Source: Micromonospora sp. NBC_01740 (GTDB lineage: Bacteria; Actinomycetota; Actinomycetes; Mycobacteriales; Micromonosporaceae). From it: 64,000 bases of DNA. The stretch lies in the NCBI RefSeq assembly GCF_035920365.1, contig NZ_CP109150.1, positions 682,001 through 746,000 of the forward strand, given 5' to 3'. The notes below the pieces were generated by a model. That model had not been told where the DNA came from, ran no database searches, and saw nothing but the letters and a program-made list of their open reading frames with translations. Shown here piece after piece: positions 52,317 to 61,689 of the stretch. Within the stretch, counting starts at the first letter, position 1. Each line of letters opens with the position of its first letter. Both the position numbers and the translations under genes were made by a program.

Positions 52317-52955
52317 ATGACCGCTGTGGGGAACGGTGCCCAGACCGCCGGCCGGCCCACCCGCCTGCCCCGTTCCGCGCGCCGCAAGCAACTGCTCGCC
52401 GCGGCCCAGGAGGTGTTCGTCGCCCAGGGCTACCACGCGGCCGCGATGGACGACATCGCCGAGCGGGCGGGAGTCTCCAAGCCCGTGCTCTACCAGCACT
52501 TCCCCGGCAAGATGGACCTTTACCTCGCCCTGCTGGACACGCACTGCGACGCGATCCTCGCGAAGGTCGACGACGCCATGCGCGGCACCAACGACAACAA
52601 GGAGCGCGTCGGCGCGTCGGTGCGGGCGTACTTCGACTTCGTCGACCACGAGAGCGAGGCGTTCCGCCTCGTCTTCGAGTCGGACCTGCGCAACGACCCG
52701 GCGGTGCGCCAGCGCGTCGAGCGGGTGGAGCAGGGCTGCATCGCGGCGATCACCGACACCATCATCTCCGACACCGGGATCAGCCGGGCGCACGCCGAAC
52801 TGCTCGCCTCCGGCCTGGTCGGCGCGGCCGAGACCGCCGCGCAGTTCTGGCTGGCCCGTGGCCGGCAACTGCCCAAGGCAGAGGCGGAGGCACTGGTCGC
52901 GGCGCTCTCCTGGCGGGGCATCGCCAGCTTCCCGCTGCAAGGTGAGTCAGCCTGA
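52317..52955 (+). CDS. TetR-family transcriptional regulator
   Basis: A 212-residue repressor. The N-terminal helix-turn-helix reads YHAAAMDDIAERAGVSKPVL followed by YQHFPGKMDLYLALLD. The ligand-binding part shows ESDLRNDPAVRQRVERVEQG. The mycobacterial homologue in the same position (Rv3208) is of this family. The start ATG at 52317 has SD GGAGG 5 nt upstream, which decides against an upstream start. It is followed after 65 bp by the DUF3107 gene, and the divergent neighbour is the 1045-residue protein. Confidence 0.93.
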   Translation: MTAVGNGAQTAGRPTRLPRSARRKQLLAAAQEVFVAQGYHAAAMDDIAERAGVSKPVLYQHFPGKMDLYLALLDTHCDAILAKVDDAMRGTNDNKERVGASVRAYFDFVDHESEAFRLVFESDLRNDPAVRQRVERVEQGCIAAITDTIISDTGISRAHAELLASGLVGAAETAAQFWLARGRQLPKAEAEALVAALSWRGIASFPLQGESA

Positions 52956-53020
52956 ACATCCGGCCCCGAGATCGGATAGCCTTCCCAACGGCGGCTCTTT
53001 CGCCCGAATGAGGAGGCACA

Positions 53021-53248
53021 GTGGAGGTCAAGATCGGCGTGCAGTACGCGCCCCGCGAGCTGGTCCTGGAGAGCGCGCAGTCGCCGGCCGAGATCGAGCA
53101 GATCGTGACCGAGGCCTTCGGCAAGGACGAGGGCACCCTCTCCCTGACCGACGAGAAGGGCCGGCGGGTGATCGTGCCGGTCAACAAGGTCGCCTACGTC
53201 GAGATCGCCGAGGCGTCGCCGCGCGCGGTCGGGTTCACCGTCCGCTGA
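53021..53248 (+). CDS. DUF3107 protein (TB9.4-like)
   Basis: A 75-residue protein, MEVKIGVQYAPRELVLESAQ through VNKVAYVEIAEASPRAVGFT, matching DUF3107 over its whole length. The mycobacterial homologue is the small antigen TB9.4 (Rv3208A), located after the same TetR gene. Function unknown. The GTG at 53021 is preceded by SD GAGGAGG. Confidence 0.93.
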   Translation: MEVKIGVQYAPRELVLESAQSPAEIEQIVTEAFGKDEGTLSLTDEKGRRVIVPVNKVAYVEIAEASPRAVGFTVR

Positions 53249-53308
53249 GTGGTCCGGCCGGCCGCGACGGGTGACCCGACGATCGCCCGTCGCGGACGCC
53301 GGTCGCGG

Positions 53309-53962
53309 TCAGTTGTTCAGCCCGGCGGCGGCCATCCGCGTGGCGTGTGCCGCGGTCAGCCGCCCGAACAGCCCCGGCACGTCCACCCGCCCGCTCTGTG
53401 CGACGAGCGCGGTGAGCGCCCCCCGCTCGGCGGCGGCCACCCGGCCGGCCTGTGACAGCGCTTCGCCGACCAGTCGCCGCGCCCACATCGAGAGCCGGCC
53501 GGCCACCCTCGGATCGGCCTCGACGGCCGCCCGGATCTCGGCGACGGCGAAGTCGGCGTACGACGAGTCATGCAGCACGTCGAGGACGAGCTGACGGTCC
53601 GGCTCGGCCAGGGCCGCGGCGATCTCCCGGATGAAGTCGTCGGTGATGGCGTCGCCCACGTATGCCTTCGTCACCGCCTCCGCCCAGTCCTTCGGCTCGG
53701 TCGAGTCGTGGTACGCCTGGAGCGGCTCGACGTACGGCGCCATGGCGTCGTCGGGCAGCACGCCGAGCGCGGCGAGCCGGTCGGCCAGCCGCCGGTAGTT
53801 GCCGATCTCGGCGGCGGCCATCTCGCCCAGGGCCGCCCGCCGGCGCAGGTCGGGGGCGAGCCGGGCGTCGACGGCCATCCGTTCGAAGGCGAGCAGCTCA
53901 CCGAAGGCCACCAGGCCGAGCAGGTCGACGACGGCGCGGTCGGGCAGATCGGTCGCGGGCAC
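53309..53962 (-). CDS. ferritin-like fold hydroxylase-like protein
   Basis: A 217-residue, all-helical protein of the ferritin-like group that includes MiaE-type tRNA hydroxylases. Diiron-type ligand positions seen are Glu in ELLAFERMAVDA and E-x-x-x in MAAAEIGNYRRLADRLAALG, plus later DDFIREIAAALAEP and SYADFAVAEIRAAVEADP. The mycobacterial gene at the same site (Rv3210c) has the same fold. The substrate is unknown. It runs opposite to its neighbours and converges with DUF3107. Confidence 0.85.
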   Translation of the reverse strand: MPATDLPDRAVVDLLGLVAFGELLAFERMAVDARLAPDLRRRAALGEMAAAEIGNYRRLADRLAALGVLPDDAMAPYVEPLQAYHDSTEPKDWAEAVTKAYVGDAITDDFIREIAAALAEPDRQLVLDVLHDSSYADFAVAEIRAAVEADPRVAGRLSMWARRLVGEALSQAGRVAAAERGALTALVAQSGRVDVPGLFGRLTAAHATRMAAAGLNN

Positions 53963-54280
53963 GAGCGCAGGCTACCGCCCGCCGGCAAACCGGCAAGAAG
54001 TGACACAGGTCACATGGGTGGCCCCCGGCGTGGCGCGCGCGGATGGAATCGGGACGCCCTCGGGTCGGTTCAGGTAGCATGGAGCAGTTGCCGCGGGCGC
54101 CGACCTGACCCAGGCTGATCTGAGCGATCAGCCGGCCCGGTCGAAGTGTGAGGCCTGCGGCGCGCGTGCGGCCCGGTCCGGCAGAGGCATTCAGCCGCCG
54201 ACCGTGTGGCCCGCGCCACACCGAACGCGCCCTGACGGACATGCCGGGGCGCACCCACGAGAGGGCACCCCCAAATCCAT
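53963..54280 (+). promoter_or_regulatory. long upstream leader of the DEAD-box helicase gene
   Basis: The 318-bp gap has no good gene. TAGCAT at 54075-54080 is a plausible -10 box, which would give a 5' leader near 195 nt. Short complementary stretches (for example CTGATCTGAGCGATCAG at 54114-54130) may fold. Long leaders are usual for cold-induced helicase genes. The start ATG at 54281 lacks a close SD (GAGAGGG is about 15 nt away). Confidence 0.4.
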
Positions 54281-55951
54281 ATGAGCGAGCTGACTCAAGA
54301 CCTGATGGACGGCCAGGAACTGGCCGCCACCGCTCCGGTGCGTCCGGAGGCTCCCACCTTCGCCGAGCTGGGCGCGCGTCAGGAGACCGTCGACGCGCTG
54401 GCCGCGGCCGGCATCACCCGCGCCTTCGCCATCCAGGAGTACGCGATCCCGATCGCGATGCGCGGCATCGACATGATCGGCCAGGCGCCCACCGGCACCG
54501 GCAAGACCCTCGGCTTCGGCGTACCGCTGCTGGAGCGGGTCTTCGCGCCGGGCGAGGGCAGCGACGGCGTGCCGCAGGCGCTGGTCGTCGTACCCACCCG
54601 TGAGCTGGGCATCCAGGTGGCCAAGGACCTCGCCGCCGCGGGCCGGACCCGGGGCGTGCGCGTGCTGCCGATCTACGGCGGTGTCGCGTACGAGCCGCAG
54701 ATCGACGCGCTGCGCAAGGGCGTGGAGATCCTGGTCGGCACCCCCGGCCGCCTGATGGACCTGCAGAAGCAGAAGCACCTGCGGCTGGACCGGGTCCGCG
54801 CGCTGGTGCTGGACGAGGCCGACCGGATGCTCGACCTGGGCTTCCTCGACGATGTCGAGAAGATCCTGGCGATGCTGCCGGAGGACCGGCAGACCATGCT
54901 CTTCTCGGCGACCATGCCGGACCCGATCGTCACCCTCTCCCGGCGCTTCCTGCGCCAGCCGATGACGATCCACGCCGGGCACACCGCCGAGACCGGCCCG
55001 TCGCCGCAGACCGAGCAGCTGGCCTACCGCACCCACTCGATGAACAAGGTCGAGATCGTGGCCCGGATCCTCCAGGCCGAGGGGCGCGGGCTGACCATGA
55101 TCTTCACCCGCACCAAGCGGGCCGCCGACCGGGTCGCCGAGGACCTCGACTTCCGTGGCTTCGCGGTCGCCGCCGTGCACGGTGACCTCGGGCAGGGCGC
55201 GCGCGAGCGGGCACTGCGGGCGTTCCGCGCCGGCAAGATCGACACTCTGGTCGCCACCGACGTGGCCGCCCGGGGCATCGACGTCAGCGGCGTCACCCAC
55301 GTCATCAACTACGACTGCCCCGAGGACCAGGACACCTACACCCACCGGATCGGTCGTACCGGCCGGGCCGGGGCGACGGGCGTCGCGGTGACCTTCGTCG
55401 ACTGGGACGACATGCCCCGCTGGCGGATCATCGACAAGACGCTGGGCCTGGACATGCCGGAGCCCGCGGAGACGTACCACACGTCCCCGCACCTCTACAC
55501 CGACCTGCACATCCCCACCGACGTCAGCGGCACCCTGCCGACCGCCGAGCGCACCCGCGCCGGGCTGTCGGCCGAGGTCGAGGAGGACCTCGGCGGCGGA
55601 CGGCCCCGCCGGGGCGAGGGCGGCCGGGGCTCCCGGCGCGGCGAGCGTGGTGAACGCGGCGAGGGCCGTGGTCGCGGCGAGCGCCGCTCGGGCCGCGCCG
55701 GCGGTGCGACCGACGCGCCGCAGGCCGACGCGCCGGCTGACACCGCCGAGGAGGGCACCCGCGTCCCGCGTCGCCGTCGGCGTCGCCGCGCCGGCGAGAC
55801 CGTCGCGGGCGAGCCGACCACGGTGATCACCGCCGAGGCCACCGAGGCCCCGGCCGCCGCCGAGGGCGAGGCCGCGAAGCCCCGCCGCCGCCGGCGCCGT
55901 CGTGGTGGTGGCTCCGCCGCCGGTACGCCGGCCGAGGCGACCGCCGACTGA
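54281..55951 (+). CDS. rhlE: DEAD-box RNA helicase, RhlE-like
   Basis: A 556-residue ATP-dependent RNA helicase. Motifs are Walker A in APTGTGKT (69-76), PTREL (105-109), TPGR (154-157), DEAD (178-181), SAT (209-211), then ARGID and HRIGRTGRAG in the second RecA domain. Residues 440-556 are a basic Arg/Gly tail with RGERGERGEGRGRGERRSGR and two poly-Arg patches (RRRRRRR) typical of RNA-binding extensions. It probably works in RNA structure unwinding, ribosome assembly or cold adaptation. The position after the ferritin-like gene matches Mycobacterium (Rv3211). Confidence 0.94.
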   Translation: MSELTQDLMDGQELAATAPVRPEAPTFAELGARQETVDALAAAGITRAFAIQEYAIPIAMRGIDMIGQAPTGTGKTLGFGVPLLERVFAPGEGSDGVPQALVVVPTRELGIQVAKDLAAAGRTRGVRVLPIYGGVAYEPQIDALRKGVEILVGTPGRLMDLQKQKHLRLDRVRALVLDEADRMLDLGFLDDVEKILAMLPEDRQTMLFSATMPDPIVTLSRRFLRQPMTIHAGHTAETGPSPQTEQLAYRTHSMNKVEIVARILQAEGRGLTMIFTRTKRAADRVAEDLDFRGFAVAAVHGDLGQGARERALRAFRAGKIDTLVATDVAARGIDVSGVTHVINYDCPEDQDTYTHRIGRTGRAGATGVAVTFVDWDDMPRWRIIDKTLGLDMPEPAETYHTSPHLYTDLHIPTDVSGTLPTAERTRAGLSAEVEEDLGGGRPRRGEGGRGSRRGERGERGEGRGRGERRSGRAGGATDAPQADAPADTAEEGTRVPRRRRRRRAGETVAGEPTTVITAEATEAPAAAEGEAAKPRRRRRRRGGGSAAGTPAEATAD

Positions 55952-56127
55952 CCGACGTACGTCACCCAAGATCCCCCGGACCGGTGCACCCGGTGCCGGG
56001 GGATCTCCTCGTCCGGGCCGTGATCCGCGGGCTGGGCGGACGCGACACCACCGGCGAGAACCCCCGCCGGACACCGCCGCCGGGACGCGTGCCGGGCAGA
56101 CCGCCGGTCGACGAGGAAGATGGAGCA

Positions 56128-57324
56128 ATGCCCGAACCACTGGACGCCGCCCTGACCGAGGTCCGGGCACTGCTGCTCGACCCGACGCTCACCCGTGCGG
56201 TGGCCGCCGGGCGCCGGCGTGGACACCGCCCCTCGATGGTCCGCGCCGAACTGCGGCCGGTCGCGCTGAAGGCGGGCCCCCGGTTGCAGATCTCCACCTC
56301 CGACGGCTCCCGCCCGTACACCCGCAACGTGGCCCCCGGCCCGGAGGCGGACGCGGCGGTGGACGCGCTGCTGGCCGAGCCGTTCGGCAACTGGCACGTG
56401 GAGACGGCCGACGCGACGCTCCAGCTGCGGGTCACCAAGTCCGGCGAGGCGCAGGTGCACCGGGCCGCCGCGGCCCGGCCCGCCGCCGAGCCGGGTGGGC
56501 ACGACCGGGCGAAGGAGTACCTCCTCGATCCCGGTGACCCGATCTTCGCCGAGATCGGCGGCTCGGCGGCGAAGCGGCGCCAGGTCGACGCGTTCCTGCG
56601 GGCGCTGGCGGCGACCCTCCCGGACGACCTGACCGGCCCGCTGCGGGTGGTCGACCTGGGCTGCGGCAACGCGTACCTGACCTTCGCCGCGTACCGGTGG
56701 CTGGCGCAGCGGGGGGTCGACGTCGAGCTGGTCGGCGTGGACGTCCGGGAGGACCAGCGGCGACGCAACACCGAGCTGGCCGAGCGGCTGGGCTGGGCAG
56801 ACCGGGTCAGCTTCGTGGCCGGCACGATCGCCGACGCCGTCGTGGAGCCCGCCCCCGATCTGGTGCTGGCCCTGCACGCCTGTGACACCGCCACCGACGA
56901 GGCGCTGGCCCGGGCGGTGCGCTGGCAGGCCCGCTGGGTGCTCGCCGCGCCGTGCTGCCACCACGACGTCGCGGCCCAGCTCCGCGCGCGGCCGGCCCCG
57001 GCCCCGTACGAGCTGCTGACCCGGCAGGGCATCCTCCGGGAGCGCTTCGCGGACGTCCTCACCGACGCGCTGCGGGCCGGGCTGCTCCGGCTGCACGGCT
57101 ACCGGGCCGAGGTGGTGGAGTTCGTCGACTCCCGGCACACTCCGCGCAACCTGCTCATCCGGGCACGACGCACCGGCACCGCGCCCACCGCCGCCCAGCG
57201 GACGGAGTACCGGGAACTCGTCGACCAGTGGGCGGTCACCCCACGGCTGGCGGCGCTGCTGCCGCCGGTGCCCGCGCCGGCCCCCGGCACCCCGGTGCCG
57301 GAAGGCGTCGCGGCTGCCCGCTGA
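56128..57324 (+). CDS. class I SAM-dependent methyltransferase (GSTCD/METTL25-like)
   Basis: A 398-residue protein. An N-terminal region of about 160 residues contains YLLDPGDPIFAEIGGSAAKR. It is followed by a Rossmann methyltransferase domain with SAM motif VVDLGCGNAYLTFAAY and the acidic strand VGVDVREDQ. The late motif APCCHHDVAAQL (C-C-H-H) is typical of the GSTCD/METTL25 group, where the target is RNA or protein and is often unknown. SD GAGGAAG precedes ATG 56128. The 176-bp gap after rhlE contains no clear gene. Confidence 0.82.
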   Translation: MPEPLDAALTEVRALLLDPTLTRAVAAGRRRGHRPSMVRAELRPVALKAGPRLQISTSDGSRPYTRNVAPGPEADAAVDALLAEPFGNWHVETADATLQLRVTKSGEAQVHRAAAARPAAEPGGHDRAKEYLLDPGDPIFAEIGGSAAKRRQVDAFLRALAATLPDDLTGPLRVVDLGCGNAYLTFAAYRWLAQRGVDVELVGVDVREDQRRRNTELAERLGWADRVSFVAGTIADAVVEPAPDLVLALHACDTATDEALARAVRWQARWVLAAPCCHHDVAAQLRARPAPAPYELLTRQGILRERFADVLTDALRAGLLRLHGYRAEVVEFVDSRHTPRNLLIRARRTGTAPTAAQRTEYRELVDQWAVTPRLAALLPPVPAPAPGTPVPEGVAAAR

Positions 57325-57562
57325 GCGACCTCGGGCGTCGCGGCCACCCGGCCCCGGGAGGGCGCACCGGCCGACGGACGGGCGTCGAGCGTGGTCGAGC
57401 GGTCACGGAGACCGCCGGGCGCGTGTGATCCACGCCATTCCGCAGGGTGCGGAGTCCCGCTCACGAGACGGTCTGGTCGATCAGTCAACTGTTTCCCTGC
57501 CTTTCCGTACTACCCTCGGAGGCGCACCGCCGGGTGCCGGTCGGGAGGGAAGACCCGCAGGG

Positions 57563-57979
57563 ATGGGTTCCGTAGAGGTTTCTCCGCAGATGGCCTTCGC
57601 ACGTTTCGTACGGCGCGCCATCGACGACGCCCGCGAGGAACGCGGCTGGACCGTCACCGACCTGGCGTCCCACACCGGCGTCGGTCGGTCGACCGTGTTC
57701 CGTTGGCTCGCCGGAGACTGGCAGGACTACCCCGAGCTGGCCAAGGTACGCGGCTTCTGCGCCGCGCTGGACCTGCCGGTCGCGGCAGCGTTCCGCGCGC
57801 TCGGCCTGCCCGACGCCGGTCCCGCGCCCCGCCGGCGCGTCGACGACGGCCCGGTCGAGGCGGACGTCCGGGTGATCCTGCAACGGCTGGCCGACCCGAC
57901 CGTGCCGGCCGAGGAGAAGCACCACATCCGCGACCTGCTGCGCTACCTGGCCCGCCGCCCCATCCGCCGCGCCGGCTGA
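57563..57979 (+). CDS. XRE-family helix-turn-helix regulator
   Basis: A 138-residue DNA-binding protein. The HTH is RGWTVTDLASHTGVGRSTVF followed by RWLAGDWQDYPELAKVRGF. The C-terminal half is Arg-rich and may mediate dimerisation (EADVRVILQRLADPTVPAEE). No sensor domain is seen. ATG 57563 is used; an internal ATG at 57590 is possible. The upstream 57325-57562 has GC-rich repeats but no gene. The target is unknown. Confidence 0.8.
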   Translation: MGSVEVSPQMAFARFVRRAIDDAREERGWTVTDLASHTGVGRSTVFRWLAGDWQDYPELAKVRGFCAALDLPVAAAFRALGLPDAGPAPRRRVDDGPVEADVRVILQRLADPTVPAEEKHHIRDLLRYLARRPIRRAG

Positions 57980-58030
57980 GCGCCACCAGCGGAAAGTGCC
58001 TCACCCGGCTTCGGGCGGCATCCGCGGGGG

Positions 58031-59152
58031 TCAGGGCACCGTCAGCGTGAACTCGGCGGTCCGCACCACGCCGGCGACCTGGAAGTCCAGGTAGAGCCGG
58101 TACCGGCCCGGGTCGGGCGTGGTCACCCAGAACGTCACCGCCCCGTCGACCGGCTGCGGCTCGGGGTGGACGTGCAGGTAGCCGAGATCCCCCTCGCGCA
58201 GGGCGACCAGGTGTCCGTACGCGCCGAGGTAACGCTCCAGCGCCGGGGGTCCGCCGGCCGAGTCGACACGGAAGGTCAGCGGCACGGTCACGCCGGCCTG
58301 CGGGGTGCCCTGGTAGTCGACGGTGAAGCCGTCGACCGTGGCGGAGGACGCCGGCGCCGGCAGCGGCCTCGGCTGGTAGCCGCCCGGCGCGGTCAGGTCC
58401 ACCCCGAGGGTCACGGCGGTCTGCCGGCCGTCGTCGGCGAGCGCGGTGAAGTCGGCGTACGCCCGCCAGACCCCCGGCTGCGGCAGGGTCAGCGGCACCG
58501 ACCAGGTGCCGTCGGCCGCCATCGTCGGGTGCAGGTGCTGGTAGCCGGTCAGGTCGCGACGCACCACGATGAGGTGCATCGGCTTCTCGTGCACGACCGC
58601 GAACCGGGTCACCGGGCGGCGTTGCGCGTCCCGCACCAGGAAGCGCAGTTCGCCCGCGCGGCCGGCGGTGAACGTGGCGGCCAGAGGGGTGAGCGTGTAG
58701 CCCGCCGAGCTGACCGAGAGACCGGCGGCCTGCGCCGCCGCGGCCTGGTCGACGCCGTGCTCGTGGGCGCCCGTACCCGGCGGGTGGCTGTGGCCGGTAA
58801 GGGCGCTGTCCGGTCCCGCCGCAGCGGACGGGCCGCCGCCGTTCAGCCGACCGAGGCCGAAGCCGAGCAGGACGGCGAGCACCAACCCGCCGACGACCAG
58901 CGCAAGCCGGACGGTGCCGCGGTCCGGCACGGCCGACACGTGCTCCGGCCCGGCGGACGCCTGCTCCGACGAGACCAGCGCACCGTCGGACGCGACCGGC
59001 GCCTGCTCCGGCGCGGCCGGCACGCCCTCGGGCGCGGCCGATGTGTGCTCCGGCGCGGTCGGCACGCCGTCGGGCGCGGCCGAGGCGTGCTCCGGCGCGG
59101 CCGACACCTGGTCAGGCACCGCCGCCGTCCCGGTCGCGAACGGGCTGCTCAT
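58031..59152 (-). CDS. membrane-anchored protein with repeat N-terminus and His-rich segment
   Basis: A 373-residue protein. Residues 16 to about 76 are near-perfect 7-residue repeats of the type SAAPEHA/SAAPDGV. A transmembrane helix follows (about 80-100, LALVVGGLVLAVLLGFGLG), then a His-rich stretch (GHSHPPGTGAHEHG) and an external part with beta-sandwich-like sections (LTPLAATFTAGRAGELRFLV, HEKPMHLIVVRRDLTGYQHL). His clusters and the HLIVV-HLHP segments resemble metal- or copper-binding secreted proteins. Function is inferred only from composition. Confidence 0.7.
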   Translation of the reverse strand: MSSPFATGTAAVPDQVSAAPEHASAAPDGVPTAPEHTSAAPEGVPAAPEQAPVASDGALVSSEQASAGPEHVSAVPDRGTVRLALVVGGLVLAVLLGFGLGRLNGGGPSAAAGPDSALTGHSHPPGTGAHEHGVDQAAAAQAAGLSVSSAGYTLTPLAATFTAGRAGELRFLVRDAQRRPVTRFAVVHEKPMHLIVVRRDLTGYQHLHPTMAADGTWSVPLTLPQPGVWRAYADFTALADDGRQTAVTLGVDLTAPGGYQPRPLPAPASSATVDGFTVDYQGTPQAGVTVPLTFRVDSAGGPPALERYLGAYGHLVALREGDLGYLHVHPEPQPVDGAVTFWVTTPDPGRYRLYLDFQVAGVVRTAEFTLTVP

Positions 59153-59340
59153 CGGTCATGCCGCCCACGCTACCGCCCGTCGGCACCGCGTCGGCCCGCC
59201 GGTGGCGCGGCGTGGCGACGGTCGCAGTCCGCCCGCGTCGGGAACTTTCCCGACCGGTCCGGACACGACGCCACCGCAGCTCGGGCCCCTCCGCCCAGGC
59301 ATCGGCGGCCCGGCCCGCCGGACCGGGCGGCGCCGGTGGC

Positions 59341-61476
59341 TCAGCCGGCTACGGCCAGGGCGAGCGGGAGCACGTCGGGGGCGCCGGCCCGGCGCAGTTC
59401 CCGTGCGGCCATCGTCATCGTCCAGCCCGAGTCGACCAGGTCGTCGACGAGGAGCACGGGCCCGTCGAGCCCGGCGAGGGCGTCGGCCAGGTCGTCCGGC
59501 ACGGCGAAGGCGCCGTGCAGGGCGCGTACCCGCTGGGCGCTGTTGCCGCGCGGGCCGCCGGCCGGCGCGCCGGTCGGCGTCACCGCACCGAGCAGCGGCA
59601 GCCGGCCCACGGCGGCGATCCGCTCGGCGAGCGAGCCGACCAGCCGGGGCCGGCGGCGCGAGCCGACCGCGACCACCCCGACCGGGCGGCGCGGCCACCG
59701 CTCGTCGCCGTGCGCCCACGCCTTCAGCACCTCGACCACGGCGGCGGCCACGTCTTCGGGTACGGCCACGTCCGCCGCCTCCGGCCCGACCAGGTCGCGC
59801 AGCCGGCCGCCCCACCCCAGGTCGGACAGCCGCCCCACCGCCCGCCCCGGCAGCGCCTGCTCCGCCGGGGCGATCCGCCCCTTCAGCGGTACGCCCACCG
59901 CCTCCAGCCCGGTCGGCCAGAGCTTCTTCGGCGTGATCTCCACGCCGGGCCGGCCGAGGAAGGTCTGCGCGGCGGTCTGCGCCACCTCCGACACGTCGGC
60001 CGTGAACAGCGGGCCGGCGCAACGGTCACAGCGGCCACAGTCGGCGGCCCCGACGTCGTCCAGGCACTCGCGCAGGTAGCGCAGCCGGCAGTCGGGGGTG
60101 CTCGCGTACTCCCGCATGGCCTGCTGCTCGGCGGTGCGCGCCTCGGCGACGCGGCGCAACCGGGCCTCGTCGTAGACCCAGGGCTCGCCGGTGGCGAGCC
60201 AGCCGCCGCGCACCCGGCGGACCGCGCCGTCGACGTCGAGCACCTTGAGCATCAGCTCCAGCCGGGCCCGGCGCAGGTCGACGATCGGTTCGAGCGCCTG
60301 GGTGGAGAGCGGCCGGTCGGTGTGCAGGGCGGCCAGGACGGCGCGGACCTGCGCCTCGGGCGGAAAGGCGAGCGAGGCGAAGTAGCGCCAGATCGCGGCG
60401 TCCTCGGTGCCGGGCAGCAGCAGCACCTCGGCGTGCGCGACGGCCCGGCCGGCACGGCCGACCTGCTGGTAGTACGCGATCGGAGACGGCGGCGCGCCGA
60501 GGTGCACGACGAAGCCGAGGTCGGGCTTGTCGAAGCCCATGCCCAGCGCGCTCGTGGCGACGAGCGCCTTGATCTTGTTGTCCAGCAGGTCCTGCTCGGC
60601 GGCCCGCCGGTCGGCGTCCTCGGCCTGCCCGGTGTAGGAGGCGACGGCGTAGCCCCGGGAACGCAGGAACTCGGCGGTCTCCCCCGCCGCGGCGACCGTC
60701 AGCGTGTAGACGATGCCCGAGCCGGGGAGCCGGTCCAGGTGGTCGGCGAGCCACGCCAGCCGGTACGCCGGGCTCGGCAGCTCGACCACGCCGAGGCGCA
60801 GCGACTCCCGGTCCAGGCTGCCGCGCAGCACGAGGGCGTCGCCCAACTGCTCCGCCACGTCGGCGGTGACCCGGGCGTTGGCGGTGGCCGTGGTGGCCAG
60901 CACCGGGGTGCGCTCGGGCAGGTTGCCCAGGAACGTACGCAGCCGGCGGTAGTCCGGCCGGAAGTCGTGCCCCCAGTCGGAGACGCAGTGCGCCTCGTCG
61001 ACCACCAGCAGGCCGGTCGTGGCGGCCAGCTTCGGCAGCACGGTGTCCCGGAAGTCCGGATTGTTGAGCCGCTCCGGGCTGATCAGCAGCACGTCCACGG
61101 CGCCGGCGTGGATCTCGGCGGTGATCTCGTCCCACTCGTCGAGGTTGGCGGAGTTGATCGTGCGCGCCCGGATGCCGGCCCGGGCCGCCGACTCGACCTG
61201 GTTGCGCATGAGCGCCAGCAGCGGCGAGACGATCACGGTGGGCCCGGCGACGCCTTCTGCGCCGGCCGCCTCCCGGTCCCGCAGCAGGGCGGTGGCCACG
61301 AAGTAGACCGCCGACTTGCCCCACCCGGTGCGCTGCACGCAGAGGACCCGACGACGGTCGACCACCAGCGCCTCGATCGCCCGCCACTGGTCCTCCCGGA
61401 GCCGGGCGTGCTCGCCGGCCAACCGCCGCAGCACCGCCTCGGCCCGCTCCCGTACCGCCGTCCGATCCTGGCTCAT
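59341..61476 (-). CDS. RecQ-like DNA helicase fused to a phosphoribosyltransferase-like domain
   Basis: A 711-residue protein. The helicase part has Walker A TGWGKS (50-55), DEAH (160-163), TTATAN, the second RecA domain with TSALGMGFDKPDL and QQVGRAGRA, and a zinc-binding cysteine cluster (CRLRYLRECLDDVG, CGRCDRC). The C-terminal part ends in VLLVDDLVDSGWTM (674-687), the PRPP-binding loop of type I phosphoribosyltransferases, so the domain may bind PRPP or a nucleotide. The fusion occurs in other actinobacteria. Its role, perhaps in repair with nucleotide sensing, is inference. Confidence 0.86.
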   Translation of the reverse strand: MSQDRTAVRERAEAVLRRLAGEHARLREDQWRAIEALVVDRRRVLCVQRTGWGKSAVYFVATALLRDREAAGAEGVAGPTVIVSPLLALMRNQVESAARAGIRARTINSANLDEWDEITAEIHAGAVDVLLISPERLNNPDFRDTVLPKLAATTGLLVVDEAHCVSDWGHDFRPDYRRLRTFLGNLPERTPVLATTATANARVTADVAEQLGDALVLRGSLDRESLRLGVVELPSPAYRLAWLADHLDRLPGSGIVYTLTVAAAGETAEFLRSRGYAVASYTGQAEDADRRAAEQDLLDNKIKALVATSALGMGFDKPDLGFVVHLGAPPSPIAYYQQVGRAGRAVAHAEVLLLPGTEDAAIWRYFASLAFPPEAQVRAVLAALHTDRPLSTQALEPIVDLRRARLELMLKVLDVDGAVRRVRGGWLATGEPWVYDEARLRRVAEARTAEQQAMREYASTPDCRLRYLRECLDDVGAADCGRCDRCAGPLFTADVSEVAQTAAQTFLGRPGVEITPKKLWPTGLEAVGVPLKGRIAPAEQALPGRAVGRLSDLGWGGRLRDLVGPEAADVAVPEDVAAAVVEVLKAWAHGDERWPRRPVGVVAVGSRRRPRLVGSLAERIAAVGRLPLLGAVTPTGAPAGGPRGNSAQRVRALHGAFAVPDDLADALAGLDGPVLLVDDLVDSGWTMTMAARELRRAGAPDVLPLALAVAG

Positions 61477-61689
61477 CCGGCATTTCTACCAGCTCCGGCG
61501 GACGTTCCCCGCTTCCGCGAGACGGCGGACCGCCCGGGGGCACACCGCCCGACCGCCCTCGGAGGGAACGGCCCGCGCGGGTCGGCCGCTTATGAGGCCG
61601 AGCGCCCGGGCGGGCCCTCAGGGCCAACGCGGCGGCCCGGGCGCGTGCCAAGATCTGCGGCGGCAACAGTCCAGCTAGGAAAGAGAATC

